Source: Ignavibacteriales bacterium
GTDB taxonomy: Bacteria; Bacteroidota; Ignavibacteria; Ignavibacteriales; Ignavibacteriaceae
Assembly (NCBI GenBank): GCA_016700155.1
Contig: CP065001.1
Location: forward strand, 2,542,001-2,606,000
Reading direction: 5' to 3'
DNA length: 64,000 bases
Part shown: one piece after another, positions 8,879 through 17,420 of the stretch
Layout of the letters: each line of letters starts with the position of its first letter
Numbering within the stretch: position 1 is the first letter of the stretch
Notes under the pieces: model-generated
What the model was told of the DNA's origin: nothing
Seen by the model: only the letters and a program-made list of their open reading frames with translations
The model's database searches: none
Made by a program: the position numbers and the translations under genes

Positions 8879-9760
8879 TTATTCAAAAAGATAAGTTTCA
8901 GATTCCATTTTGTTTTTAAATATTTTGATGTGTCCTAATTCATTTTTGAGTTGACCAGTTGCTTCATTAAACTCATAATATTCATCATGGTGTATATGCA
9001 TCAATACAATGTTTTTAGCTTTGATATATTTTTTTGCTATTTCATATCCTTTGCATCCAGGCTTCAACATAAAACCTCTTCCTAAAAATGCGATATCTAT
9101 ATCTTCCTTGTCTAATCTAAAATGTTCATACTCTGTTATTCCATTCTCATCTGAATCACCGGAATGAAATATTTTTATTCCATCTATATTAAATAAGAAT
9201 CCAACATTTTGGACATTTTGATGTCTGTTAACTTTTTCACCGGATACAGAGTCGCTTGTGTAGTAAGGTCCATGAGCTAATCGATAAACTCTGACTCCAA
9301 TTCCGTTAATGTTTGTGTCTGAATAGAAAGAATAATCGGGTGTAATTTCAATTAAATTCTTTTTAACCTTTTCATAGTTCTCTTGTTTTTTCAGGACATC
9401 AATAGTTTGTTTACAAGAAATAAATTTTCCATTTGTATTATTTATTAAATGCTCAATTACAAATGGCGGGTAGAAATGATCAACGTGTGCATGAGTCGCT
9501 GCTATTAAATCTATATTTTTATAATCATCTTCATTTTTTAGTATTGAATTCATTGTTGCTTCAGTTGGAATATCACAGAAACCGTAATCTTTATCCCCAA
9601 ATAATGCATCGATTAATATTTTTTTATCACCAACCGTTATTAAAAAACCTTCATTGGCTATATAAGTAACTTCAACGTTCTTTACATTATGTTTATTGCT
9701 ACTTGAATAGCTCATTCCTATGGCAACCGCAATTACAATTATTATTGAAATCTTTTTCAT
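8879..9760 (-). CDS. MBL-fold metallo-hydrolase
   Basis: A 293-residue protein with an N-terminal signal peptide or anchor, then a metallo-beta-lactamase fold. The metal motif HAHVDH lies at about residues 91-96, a 'HSGDSD' strand at about 205, and 'HIHHDEY' near 270. The 'YIANEGFLITVGDKKILIDALFGD' opening (residues 33-56) is typical of UlaG-like and related hydrolases. It probably acts in the periplasm; the substrate is unknown. It starts 44 bp after the serine hydrolase gene and shares its promoter, so both are likely controlled by the 11380-11413 operator. Confidence 0.8.
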   Translation of the reverse strand: MKKISIIIVIAVAIGMSYSSSNKHNVKNVEVTYIANEGFLITVGDKKILIDALFGDKDYGFCDIPTEATMNSILKNEDDYKNIDLIAATHAHVDHFYPPFVIEHLINNTNGKFISCKQTIDVLKKQENYEKVKKNLIEITPDYSFYSDTNINGIGVRVYRLAHGPYYTSDSVSGEKVNRHQNVQNVGFLFNIDGIKIFHSGDSDENGITEYEHFRLDKEDIDIAFLGRGFMLKPGCKGYEIAKKYIKAKNIVLMHIHHDEYYEFNEATGQLKNELGHIKIFKNKMESETYLFE

Positions 9761-9804
9761 GATTTAATCTTTATCAGTATTGTCAAACTGATAATGTTAT
9801 ACTG

Positions 9805-11319
9805 TCATTCTTTTGTGTTTAATATACTTTGAGCTTGATTATATTCTTCAATGTATTCTTTGTTTTCTGAATTATTATCATACAATTCAATACACCTTCT
9901 TAAATAATTTATAGCCTCTTCGTTTTTATTATCATTTAATAATTTTCCAAATGAATAATTGAGCAGGAATGAATTTGGATATTCCTTAATGCCAAGTTCG
10001 TAAATCTTAAACCACTCATTTTTCAATCCCCAATAATTCAATTCTTTACCACCCCAATAATGTAATTCTTTACCAAGCTGATTGAAGTCGTTATCATCTA
10101 TAAAGTATTTTTTATCTTTTTTAAGTGAGTAATATTTTTTAATAGCTGCATCAATGCCATCATGACCGATGATATAACCCATTTCTTTAGCCAGAGATTT
10201 TTTAGGTAGTAAGTACTCTTTACCATAAAGTATGTCAATAATCTCATTTGTTATGAAGTAATCAAACTTAACTCCCAGTTCAGTTCGGTAATAATTGTTT
10301 TGACACATGATAATATCGATAGAATCTTCAACAATTCTTGTTAAATAGGCCTTATATCCATCTGTGCTTCCACCATGATTTATAATTGTTAAAGAATCGC
10401 CGTTAATATTTTTATTTCTAATCCACCAGCCATAACCATAATATTGCCAATCTTTTATGTAAGGTGTAAACATTTTTTTGTATAAATCTTTTGATAGAAG
10501 CTTTTGTGTATTAAAACATTCATCACTGAATTTTGCCATATCTTCAACTGTAGATAGAATACCTCCAGAACCTTTAACGTGGCACATTTCAATATATGAT
10601 GGATTTATATAGCCTTCTAACAGGTGATACTCATAACCATTTGCCCGTTTTGTATCTATATCAAGATTTTTATCATGTTTCGTGTCTTTCATTTCAAGTG
10701 GAATAAAAATTCTTTCTTTCAATAAATCTCCAAAATCTTTTTTGGTTACCTTCTCACAAATTATGGCAAGAATGTTATAGGCAATTCCACTGTACTGAAA
10801 ACCTGTCCCCGCCTCAAATTTTGATTCAACTTCATTTATTAATTGCAAATATTCGTCTGAACTATAAATCCATCGAACACGCTTCTTCGATAAATTTGGT
10901 ATAGCACCATGATCAGGAATACCGGATGTATGTGTTAACATCTGATGAATTGTTGCTTTTTTTTTCCCCGGTCCAGAATATTCAGGAATGTATGTGTTTA
11001 TTGTCGAATCTAAATCTACTAAACCTTCATCTACCAATATCAATGTCATTAAAGCAGTAAAAGGTTTTCCAATAGAACCAATCAAGAATTTAGAATCTAT
11101 TGTATTTGGTACATTCCATTCACGATTTGCCAGCCCAAAAGCATTCTTATAAATAACATTTCCCCCTTTTTTAACCAGTATTGTCCCATTGAATTGTCCG
11201 TTATCGGCATAAGCATTCATCAACTCATGAATTTTGTATTCTATATTTTGCGAGAATAAATTCGGAGTATTTACTAACACGATAAGAATAGCTGCAAATA
11301 ATTTATTCATTTTTTTCAC
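9805..11319 (-). CDS. serine beta-lactamase-like hydrolase (class C/S12)
   Basis: A 504-residue exported protein with a signal peptide at residues 1-23. Its class C beta-lactamase/PBP-like domain covers about 30-370. The catalytic SxxK is in 'SIGKPF' (about 79-84), YxN in 'YSGIAYN' (about 180) and the HGG triad in 'HGGSTDGY' (about 316). The C-terminal 120 residues carry TPR-like helices ('NSFLLNYSFGKLLNDNKNEEA'). Members of this family include esterases, D-Ala-D-Ala peptidases and beta-lactamases, and the sequence cannot tell which. It is the first gene of a two-gene unit with the MBL protein and is preceded by the LytTR-type repeats. Confidence 0.85.
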   Translation of the reverse strand: MKKMNKLFAAILIVLVNTPNLFSQNIEYKIHELMNAYADNGQFNGTILVKKGGNVIYKNAFGLANREWNVPNTIDSKFLIGSIGKPFTALMTLILVDEGLVDLDSTINTYIPEYSGPGKKKATIHQMLTHTSGIPDHGAIPNLSKKRVRWIYSSDEYLQLINEVESKFEAGTGFQYSGIAYNILAIICEKVTKKDFGDLLKERIFIPLEMKDTKHDKNLDIDTKRANGYEYHLLEGYINPSYIEMCHVKGSGGILSTVEDMAKFSDECFNTQKLLSKDLYKKMFTPYIKDWQYYGYGWWIRNKNINGDSLTIINHGGSTDGYKAYLTRIVEDSIDIIMCQNNYYRTELGVKFDYFITNEIIDILYGKEYLLPKKSLAKEMGYIIGHDGIDAAIKKYYSLKKDKKYFIDDNDFNQLGKELHYWGGKELNYWGLKNEWFKIYELGIKEYPNSFLLNYSFGKLLNDNKNEEAINYLRRCIELYDNNSENKEYIEEYNQAQSILNTKE

Positions 11320-11379
11320 TCTACTTTTTTTGACAGATGTAAAAAATAGTTTAAGACCAATTTATAGACAAGAAAATCC

Positions 11380-11413
11380 TTGTGAAGTGCATAGAGAGTT
11401 GGTTAAGTGCATT
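11380..11413 (-). promoter_or_regulatory. putative LytTR-type direct-repeat operator
   Basis: On the minus strand TGCACTTAACCAA and TGCACTTCACAAG are direct repeats exactly 20 bp apart, 65-93 bp upstream of the serine hydrolase start at 11319. They match the pair at 8636-8669 (consensus TGCACTTMACMAG). The LytTR regulator gene ends 72 bp further upstream. Confidence 0.75.
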
Positions 11414-11484
11414 TAATGTTGATGTGAATTGACTTATTGAAATCTAAGAATCTTAATAATTGCGGAATGTAAAATAAAATGAAG

Positions 11485-12183
11485 CTAAATACCGGTGCTT
11501 TTTAACAGGTGAATTTTATGCCGGCTTACCGGCAAACACTCTTTGCTTTTTAATATAACCCGATATTTACCCGCACCAAGTGATTGAAAAGATTCAATTT
11601 TATTTCTATCAACAATAAACGATTTGTGAATACGTAAATAGTTTGATGGTAGAAGCGGAATGAGCTGCTTAATTGATTTATCGTAAATAACCACATGACC
11701 ATTGCTAAGATGCAATTCCACGTAAATGTTTGCCGACTTGAAGTAGTTAATTTCTTCAAGTGGAATTACTTTTACTTCAAATCCTTTTTTAACGGAAAGA
11801 TACTTTAATGAATGTCCATCTGACGAGTGACTTGATTTCAGTCTGTCGAACGCTGCTTTTAATCTTTCAATGTTATAAGGTTTGGGAATAAAATCTAAAA
11901 CCCCGTATTCAAATGCTTCGATAGCTCTATTGATGTTTGCTGAGATCACAATGGTGTGGAATGACTGACTCACAACCTGTTTCAATATTTCAAACCCATC
12001 TTTGGCATTAAGATTCAGATCCAAAAGTAGAACATCGATAGGTTTTTCTCTAAGGTATATCAACGCGCTGTCAAGAGTAACTTCAATATGGATGGATGCG
12101 GATTCTTTTTGAAATAATTGTTCAACAAGAAGCTTTATATCTTCAGCGGTTGGTCGTTCATCTTCAACTATTAATATCCGCAT
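11485..12183 (-). CDS. LytTR-family response regulator
   Basis: A 232-residue DNA-binding response regulator. The REC domain covers residues 1-120, with an acidic pocket (EDE at 7-9), phospho-acceptor Asp in 'LLLDLNLN' (about 54) and the conserved Lys in 'PKPYN' (about 102). A LytTR domain covers about 130-230, with 'INYFKSANIYVELHL' and 'YLRIHKSFIVDRNKI', which are family hallmarks. It overlaps the kinase stop/start by one base at 12183 and is translationally coupled to it. The 20-bp-period repeats upstream of two nearby units are its most likely sites. Confidence 0.93.
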   Translation of the reverse strand: MRILIVEDERPTAEDIKLLVEQLFQKESASIHIEVTLDSALIYLREKPIDVLLLDLNLNAKDGFEILKQVVSQSFHTIVISANINRAIEAFEYGVLDFIPKPYNIERLKAAFDRLKSSHSSDGHSLKYLSVKKGFEVKVIPLEEINYFKSANIYVELHLSNGHVVIYDKSIKQLIPLLPSNYLRIHKSFIVDRNKIESFQSLGAGKYRVILKSKECLPVSRHKIHLLKSTGI

Positions 12184-13910
12184 TATGACATCCTTATTTC
12201 AATTTCCGATTCCCAGCCTTCATCAGTTTTGTTAGATTTGAAAATCCATCTATCCGGATAGCTTTCTTCTAGCCTGCCTTTAATGTACTTTGCTCCAAAC
12301 CCGGTTGAGCCTTTTGTATCCGCTGAATTAAATTCACCATCATTTGTCAGAATATATTTAATACGATCCGAAGTCTTTACACATTGAAGTTTAAATGTAC
12401 CGGAAATTTTGTTATCATACCCATGCGTTAATCCGTTTTCAATAAGGGTATGAAATATCATTGGTGGAATAAAATCACCGGCATCGATGTCAATTGTTTC
12501 TAATTTAAACTCAGCTCCTTTGCGGTAACTCATAATACTGAGATGTGTTCTGCATAAATCGATTTCCTGTTCTACTGGAATCAGTTTTAATGTGGAGACC
12601 TGGTTTATCATTCTGAATTCATGCGCCAATGCTTCGATCAGCTTAATCGCAGAACCAGCATCTTTTCTAAGCCACGCGATTATTGAAGTTAATGTATTTA
12701 AAACGAAATGAGGATTGATATTCTTCTTTAATAATTCATTCTCTAACCGCGCTGATTTTAGTTGTGCTTCTTTTTCGGAGCGTTCTGTTCTTGCAAACTG
12801 CCTGGCTATTGAAAAACTTGTGGCTATTACCATGGTCGTTGCCAGGCTGTTAAAAGCAAAATTGAAAAAGTATCCTGTCCATGCAGCAACGATTCCCAAA
12901 AAGATAATTAAACTCTCTTCCCTTCGTCTGTATAAAGCCCAAAGGGTGATCAGGCTGCATATTACAAGAACAACAATCGACATTATATTAAATACGTTTC
13001 CGATATTCGTGAAAAAGAAAAAAATGATAAGCTCTGATAACGCAACAAGTCCAATAATTTTTTTGGATAAAGAAAACAGGTAAATAAAAAATGCAGGGAA
13101 TAATATTGAAAATAAAATAGTAATGATTTGATAGATATAATATTGCAAGTAAATAAAGGTAGACCGCATTTCTATAAGCGAAGGAAGCAGCATGGTTGTG
13201 GAATCTAGTATTACTATAAAACAAATAAGACCAAACAACAGGTGTTCGGTTCTCCTTTTTCTCGCGAAGTAAAGAAAAAGATTAAACAGGAACGGGATGA
13301 ACAAAATACCTGCAGTAAAAAATGCCTGGGAATAAAGTTTAAATAATTTTCCTAACAGAGTATCATACTTTCCTATAATGAAATCAGCATAAAACCATTC
13401 CCATGATGAATAACTATTGTGGTTTGATATCCGGAGAACAAGAGTGTGTTCTCCTGTTTTCAACAGGTCAGGAAATAAAGGGAGACTAAAATTAAACTTT
13501 CCTGCGTCTTCCTCAACAATGTTACTACCAACGACTCCATTTTGAGCTATCTTAATTCCATCCCAATAAATTTCATAAGCAGTAACAAAATTTAATGGAA
13601 AAAACCCGAGTACATCTTTAATGTGCAGTGAATCATCTATAATAATTTTAGTCTTTATAAGCCAATTGCCGCCCGTGTGTTCTTCGTCATCCAATGAAGG
13701 CTCAAATTGTTTCCATAATGAATCGTGGTAAGTTGAAGGGTGAAGTTTCGGATTTACATCTTCAGTAATCTGCCAGTAGCTTAACCTGATTGCTCTATCG
13801 GAGGAAGTTAAAATGTTGGATGTCTGTTCTGCGGCTGACACTTTAATTGTAACTGCCGCAAAACAAATAATCGCAGTTCTAAAAACCGATCGGAAATATT
13901 TTTTTCCCAC
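12183..13910 (-). CDS. LytS-type sensor histidine kinase with periplasmic jelly-roll domain
   Basis: A 575-residue kinase with a signal peptide and a periplasmic 7TMR-DISM-like beta domain (about 30-185). About seven membrane segments follow (190-375), then a His_kinase domain (PF06580). The phospho-acceptor is in 'NPHFVLNTLTS' (His at about 402). A HATPase domain follows ('LIENGLTHGYDN', 'GSTGFGAKYIKGRLEE'). The kinase would sense an envelope or carbohydrate-like signal and phosphorylate the LytTR partner. The 240 bp upstream should hold the promoter; no copy of the TGCACTT repeat is visible there, so autoregulation through that site is not supported. Confidence 0.9.
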   Translation of the reverse strand: MGKKYFRSVFRTAIICFAAVTIKVSAAEQTSNILTSSDRAIRLSYWQITEDVNPKLHPSTYHDSLWKQFEPSLDDEEHTGGNWLIKTKIIIDDSLHIKDVLGFFPLNFVTAYEIYWDGIKIAQNGVVGSNIVEEDAGKFNFSLPLFPDLLKTGEHTLVLRISNHNSYSSWEWFYADFIIGKYDTLLGKLFKLYSQAFFTAGILFIPFLFNLFLYFARKRRTEHLLFGLICFIVILDSTTMLLPSLIEMRSTFIYLQYYIYQIITILFSILFPAFFIYLFSLSKKIIGLVALSELIIFFFFTNIGNVFNIMSIVVLVICSLITLWALYRRREESLIIFLGIVAAWTGYFFNFAFNSLATTMVIATSFSIARQFARTERSEKEAQLKSARLENELLKKNINPHFVLNTLTSIIAWLRKDAGSAIKLIEALAHEFRMINQVSTLKLIPVEQEIDLCRTHLSIMSYRKGAEFKLETIDIDAGDFIPPMIFHTLIENGLTHGYDNKISGTFKLQCVKTSDRIKYILTNDGEFNSADTKGSTGFGAKYIKGRLEESYPDRWIFKSNKTDEGWESEIEIRMS

Positions 13911-14150
13911 AGCTCAATATTCAATCGTTGCCGGAAAAGAAATTTAATTACTACAACAAACTAAGAAAAACTATTCATTCAGTCACCAGCACAATTTTGA
14001 TAGTCGATCAAATCCTTCTTAATCCTAAGAACAGGCAACTCATTTCACCGATTTTAATATGATGCAAGAATGTGATAATAAGAAAAGGATTTAATGTGAT
14101 TACAGAATATCGTATTACAATACCTTTGGCAATTGACCGTGAGTTATTGC

Positions 14151-15533
14151 TCACACATTATTTCCCGGGTGGTATCTTTTCAACTTTGCCAGCAGGTTTA
14201 CTCTCGATATTCCAAGTATTTCCGCTGCCCTTGTTTTATTATTATGCGTGAACTTAAGTACAAAATCGATATGATCTTTTTCCATTTCAGAAAGTGAACA
14301 CGGTGTATCATCCTCACTGTCATCAGGAATTACAGGAACATGATTGCTCTCTACAAAATATCCCGGCAGTGATTTCTTTTTCAGTTCTTCAGATGATTCA
14401 ACAATAATTGCGCTGTTAATAATGTTCATAAGTTCGCGGACATTGCCAGGGAATGAATATGATTTAAGACTGTTCAAAACCTGTTCTGATATCCTGCATA
14501 TCTCTTTTGAATATTTCCTGCTGAACATATCCAGAAAGTAATTGGATAATAATTCGATATCACCTTTACGCTCTCTTAATGGCGGCAATGCAATGGAATT
14601 AATGTTGAGACGGAAAAAAAGATCCTTCCTGAAATTGCCTTTCTGTATTTCCTCAAATAAATTTTTATTGGTCGCGGCGATTATCCTTACATCTACTTTT
14701 ATATTTTTTGTAGAACCAAGCCTATAGAACTCCTCATCCTGTAATACTCTTAAAAGCTTAACCTGGATAGGCAAAGTCAGCTCGCCGATTTCATCGAGGA
14801 ATAAAGTTCCTCCGTTGGCTTCTTCCATAAATCCAGCTTTATCTTTTTCCGCTCCTGTGAACGCTCCCTTCTCATAACCAAAAAATTCAGACGCAAAAAG
14901 TTCCTGCGCAAAAACTCCCGCGTTAACCGCGACAAACTTTTTTGATCTCCGCGAACTGATTTTATGAATGGCTTCGGCAATCAGTTCTTTTCCGGACCCG
15001 CTTTCTCCCCAGATAAGAACTGAGTTATCTGTTTCAGCAAATTTTTCGACAAGATGAAACAGCTTAATCATTTTTTCGTCCTGTGTAATGATGCTGCTGA
15101 AAACATCTTTATATTTCAACAGGTTGAGAGTTGCATGCGCCGCAAAATTATCATGATGATTAAGCTTCTGGTTTTCTTCAACAGCCGCATCAATTATACT
15201 GAATAGCTTTTCTTCATCGACAGGTTTTAACAGGTAGTCAAATGTTCCGAGCTTCATTGCAGATATTGCGAGATCAATATCTTCAACGCCGGTAAGCACA
15301 ATAGTTTTAACCTTGATATCATTTTTTGATATGTGTTTAAGAATATCCAGACCTGAAACGTTCGGCATATCCATATCAAGTAAAACAACGTCGAATGAAT
15401 CCTTGTCAAGAATTTTAAATGCTTTTGTGCTGTCCTGCAGAAGTTCAATCTCATACTTATTTTTCTGAAGCATGATTATGTTCAGAAAATTCAGTACAGA
15501 CTGGTTATCGTCAATTGCTAATATCTTTGCCAA
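14151..15533 (-). CDS. NtrC-family sigma-54 response regulator
   Basis: A 460-residue activator. The REC domain (1-120) has Asp in 'VVLLDMDMPN' and Lys in 'LLKPVDE'. The AAA+ domain (about 145-375) shows Walker A GESGSGKE, the GAFTGA loop that contacts sigma-54, and Walker B 'GGTLFLDEIGEL'. A Fis-type helix-turn-helix ends the protein ('NNKTRAAEILGISRVNLLAKL'). It immediately follows its kinase gene, with a 1-bp junction at 15533/15534. I found no convincing -24/-12 promoter upstream of the operon, so its targets may lie elsewhere. A GTGAG/CTCAC hairpin overlaps the stop codon. Confidence 0.95.
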   Translation of the reverse strand: MAKILAIDDNQSVLNFLNIIMLQKNKYEIELLQDSTKAFKILDKDSFDVVLLDMDMPNVSGLDILKHISKNDIKVKTIVLTGVEDIDLAISAMKLGTFDYLLKPVDEEKLFSIIDAAVEENQKLNHHDNFAAHATLNLLKYKDVFSSIITQDEKMIKLFHLVEKFAETDNSVLIWGESGSGKELIAEAIHKISSRRSKKFVAVNAGVFAQELFASEFFGYEKGAFTGAEKDKAGFMEEANGGTLFLDEIGELTLPIQVKLLRVLQDEEFYRLGSTKNIKVDVRIIAATNKNLFEEIQKGNFRKDLFFRLNINSIALPPLRERKGDIELLSNYFLDMFSRKYSKEICRISEQVLNSLKSYSFPGNVRELMNIINSAIIVESSEELKKKSLPGYFVESNHVPVIPDDSEDDTPCSLSEMEKDHIDFVLKFTHNNKTRAAEILGISRVNLLAKLKRYHPGNNV

Positions 15534-17420
15534 CTAATTCCCTTTTAATGCCGGAAACCTGATGCTGAATTTTGTACCGGTACCCTTGGGAGATTCAACT
15601 TCAATTTTTCCGTGATGATCTTTTACTATTCCGTATGTGATTGACAGACCGAGCCCAATACCGCCTTTGTTCCTTTTTGTTGTAAAGAAAGGATCAAAAA
15701 TATTTTTTATTATAGTCTCGTCAATTCCGGTTCCGTTATCTGAAATGATAAGTAAAATTTCATTCGTATCAGCATCGTAATCCGTCGTAATCCGTATTAG
15801 TCCGTTTCCGTTTTCAATAGCTTCCGAAGCGTTCATCGTCAGGTTAAGAAGTAACTGCTCTATCTTGTTTATATTACCTTTGAAGAATGGAATTTTTTCA
15901 TTCAATTCTATTTCAAGCTGAGCATATTTTTTTATATGCTTTTGTGTAAGCGTAAGGTTATTCTTTATAATGTAGTTTAGATCAACTGTTTCATTGATCA
16001 GCTCTTCATCTTTCTTTGCAAAGTTCCTGAGATCCTCTACAATTTTTTTTGTCCTGTTCGCACCGTTAACCATATCCTTGATCAGTACACTGATGTTATC
16101 CCTGAACAACTGGTAATTAAGTCGTGCAACTTTTAATTCATGATTTTTTTCATAATGACTATCAAGAATCGGAAATATATCATCAAACGCTTCCTGGACA
16201 ATTTTCAGATTTCCAAGTATAAATGTGTTGGGATTATTGATTTCGTGAGCGACGCCTGCAACTAATTTTCCCAGTGATGCAAGTTTATAAGACTGGAACA
16301 TCTGTGATTCCATTCTTTTGCGCTCGGTTATATCGCGGCATACTTCAAGAACCCTGTCCACTTTTTCAGATGATCCATTATCTTCAAATATGGGATGAGC
16401 ACTCAATGTAAAAAAGCGGTCTTCAAATTTCTTTTGTCTTACCGAATCAGTTGCAGTTTCAAAAGTTTTTATCGCCGGGCATTCTTCACATACAGAATCC
16501 GAATTGAACAGCTTAACATGACATCTGCCCCCTTCACCAATCTCGGTTTTATTGGACATCAGAATATTAAACTCCCTGTCAATCACCACAATTTTATCAG
16601 CGATGGCATGTATAAATGTTTTAAGCTGAACTCTTTTCTGACTGCATTCTTCAGTCATTCTGATCAATGCTTCGTTTTTTGCAGTGAGTATTTTTTTTTG
16701 TTTCTCCAGGTTCTCAGCTTCTTCGTTCTTCTCTAATATCTTTTTGAACTTATGAGCAATTTCAGTTATTAGATTTTGTTCCTCTTTAAGTATATCCAGT
16801 CCCTTCGTCAGATGTATCTTTATTTCACCGGCGTATTTTTTATTTACATTTATATTTGCTTTGATGGTATCAGTGACGTCACCGTGCGACCAATCAGTTC
16901 TTCCGTAAACTTTATCGTTGAGAGTTATGATGGCTATTGTCTCTTTAGGGTATTGAAATCCGTCTTCAATAATTCGCGGGCACTTTTCGAAAAAGGATTC
17001 AAGATCATTCATCGAATCATATTCACTTGATATTTTATACAGGCATTCGAGTTCTTTTACACGCTCTCCCAGATCATGTTCAATGCGGATGAAGTGGTAT
17101 ATATTTTTGCTTTTGCCGAAGCAGAAATTTTTATCGGAAGTTTGAAAGAGCAGAAAATCTTCTTCAGTGTGATTCAGTTTAACAACACAGGGCTGATGGG
17201 AATGATTTATTGAAGAAGCGGCATCCTCTAATTGTTTGAAGAAAGAATTGTTCTTAGAAGTGTCATCAGAGACGTACCCGAGGTCAAGATTGTTCTTGAG
17301 TAGTGATCTTTTTAGCAGACTCCCCTGATAAATCAGCTTTAGGTTTTGATCAAGAAGAGCAATGTTATCGTACAGTTCATTGATCGAAGTAAAGTTACTC
17401 TCTGTAACCATAACGTTCAA
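15534..17420 (-). CDS. PAS sensor histidine kinase with CxxC motif
   Basis: A 628-residue soluble kinase without membrane segments. The N-terminus is PAS-like (1-110), followed by a GAF-like region and a coiled coil (about 225-265). A second PAS (about 270-370) contains 'GRCHVKLFNSDSVCEECPAI', whose Cys residues could bind a metal or report redox state. HisKA has 'VAHEINNP', followed by a HATPase domain with N, G1 ('DNGTGI') and G2 ('GGIGLGLSI') boxes. The start overlaps the stop of the GltD-NuoG gene by 4 nt (ATGA), so kinase output is coupled to the redox complex. Its partner is the NtrC-type regulator just downstream. Confidence 0.9.
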   Translation of the reverse strand: MNVMVTESNFTSINELYDNIALLDQNLKLIYQGSLLKRSLLKNNLDLGYVSDDTSKNNSFFKQLEDAASSINHSHQPCVVKLNHTEEDFLLFQTSDKNFCFGKSKNIYHFIRIEHDLGERVKELECLYKISSEYDSMNDLESFFEKCPRIIEDGFQYPKETIAIITLNDKVYGRTDWSHGDVTDTIKANINVNKKYAGEIKIHLTKGLDILKEEQNLITEIAHKFKKILEKNEEAENLEKQKKILTAKNEALIRMTEECSQKRVQLKTFIHAIADKIVVIDREFNILMSNKTEIGEGGRCHVKLFNSDSVCEECPAIKTFETATDSVRQKKFEDRFFTLSAHPIFEDNGSSEKVDRVLEVCRDITERKRMESQMFQSYKLASLGKLVAGVAHEINNPNTFILGNLKIVQEAFDDIFPILDSHYEKNHELKVARLNYQLFRDNISVLIKDMVNGANRTKKIVEDLRNFAKKDEELINETVDLNYIIKNNLTLTQKHIKKYAQLEIELNEKIPFFKGNINKIEQLLLNLTMNASEAIENGNGLIRITTDYDADTNEILLIISDNGTGIDETIIKNIFDPFFTTKRNKGGIGLGLSITYGIVKDHHGKIEVESPKGTGTKFSIRFPALKGN

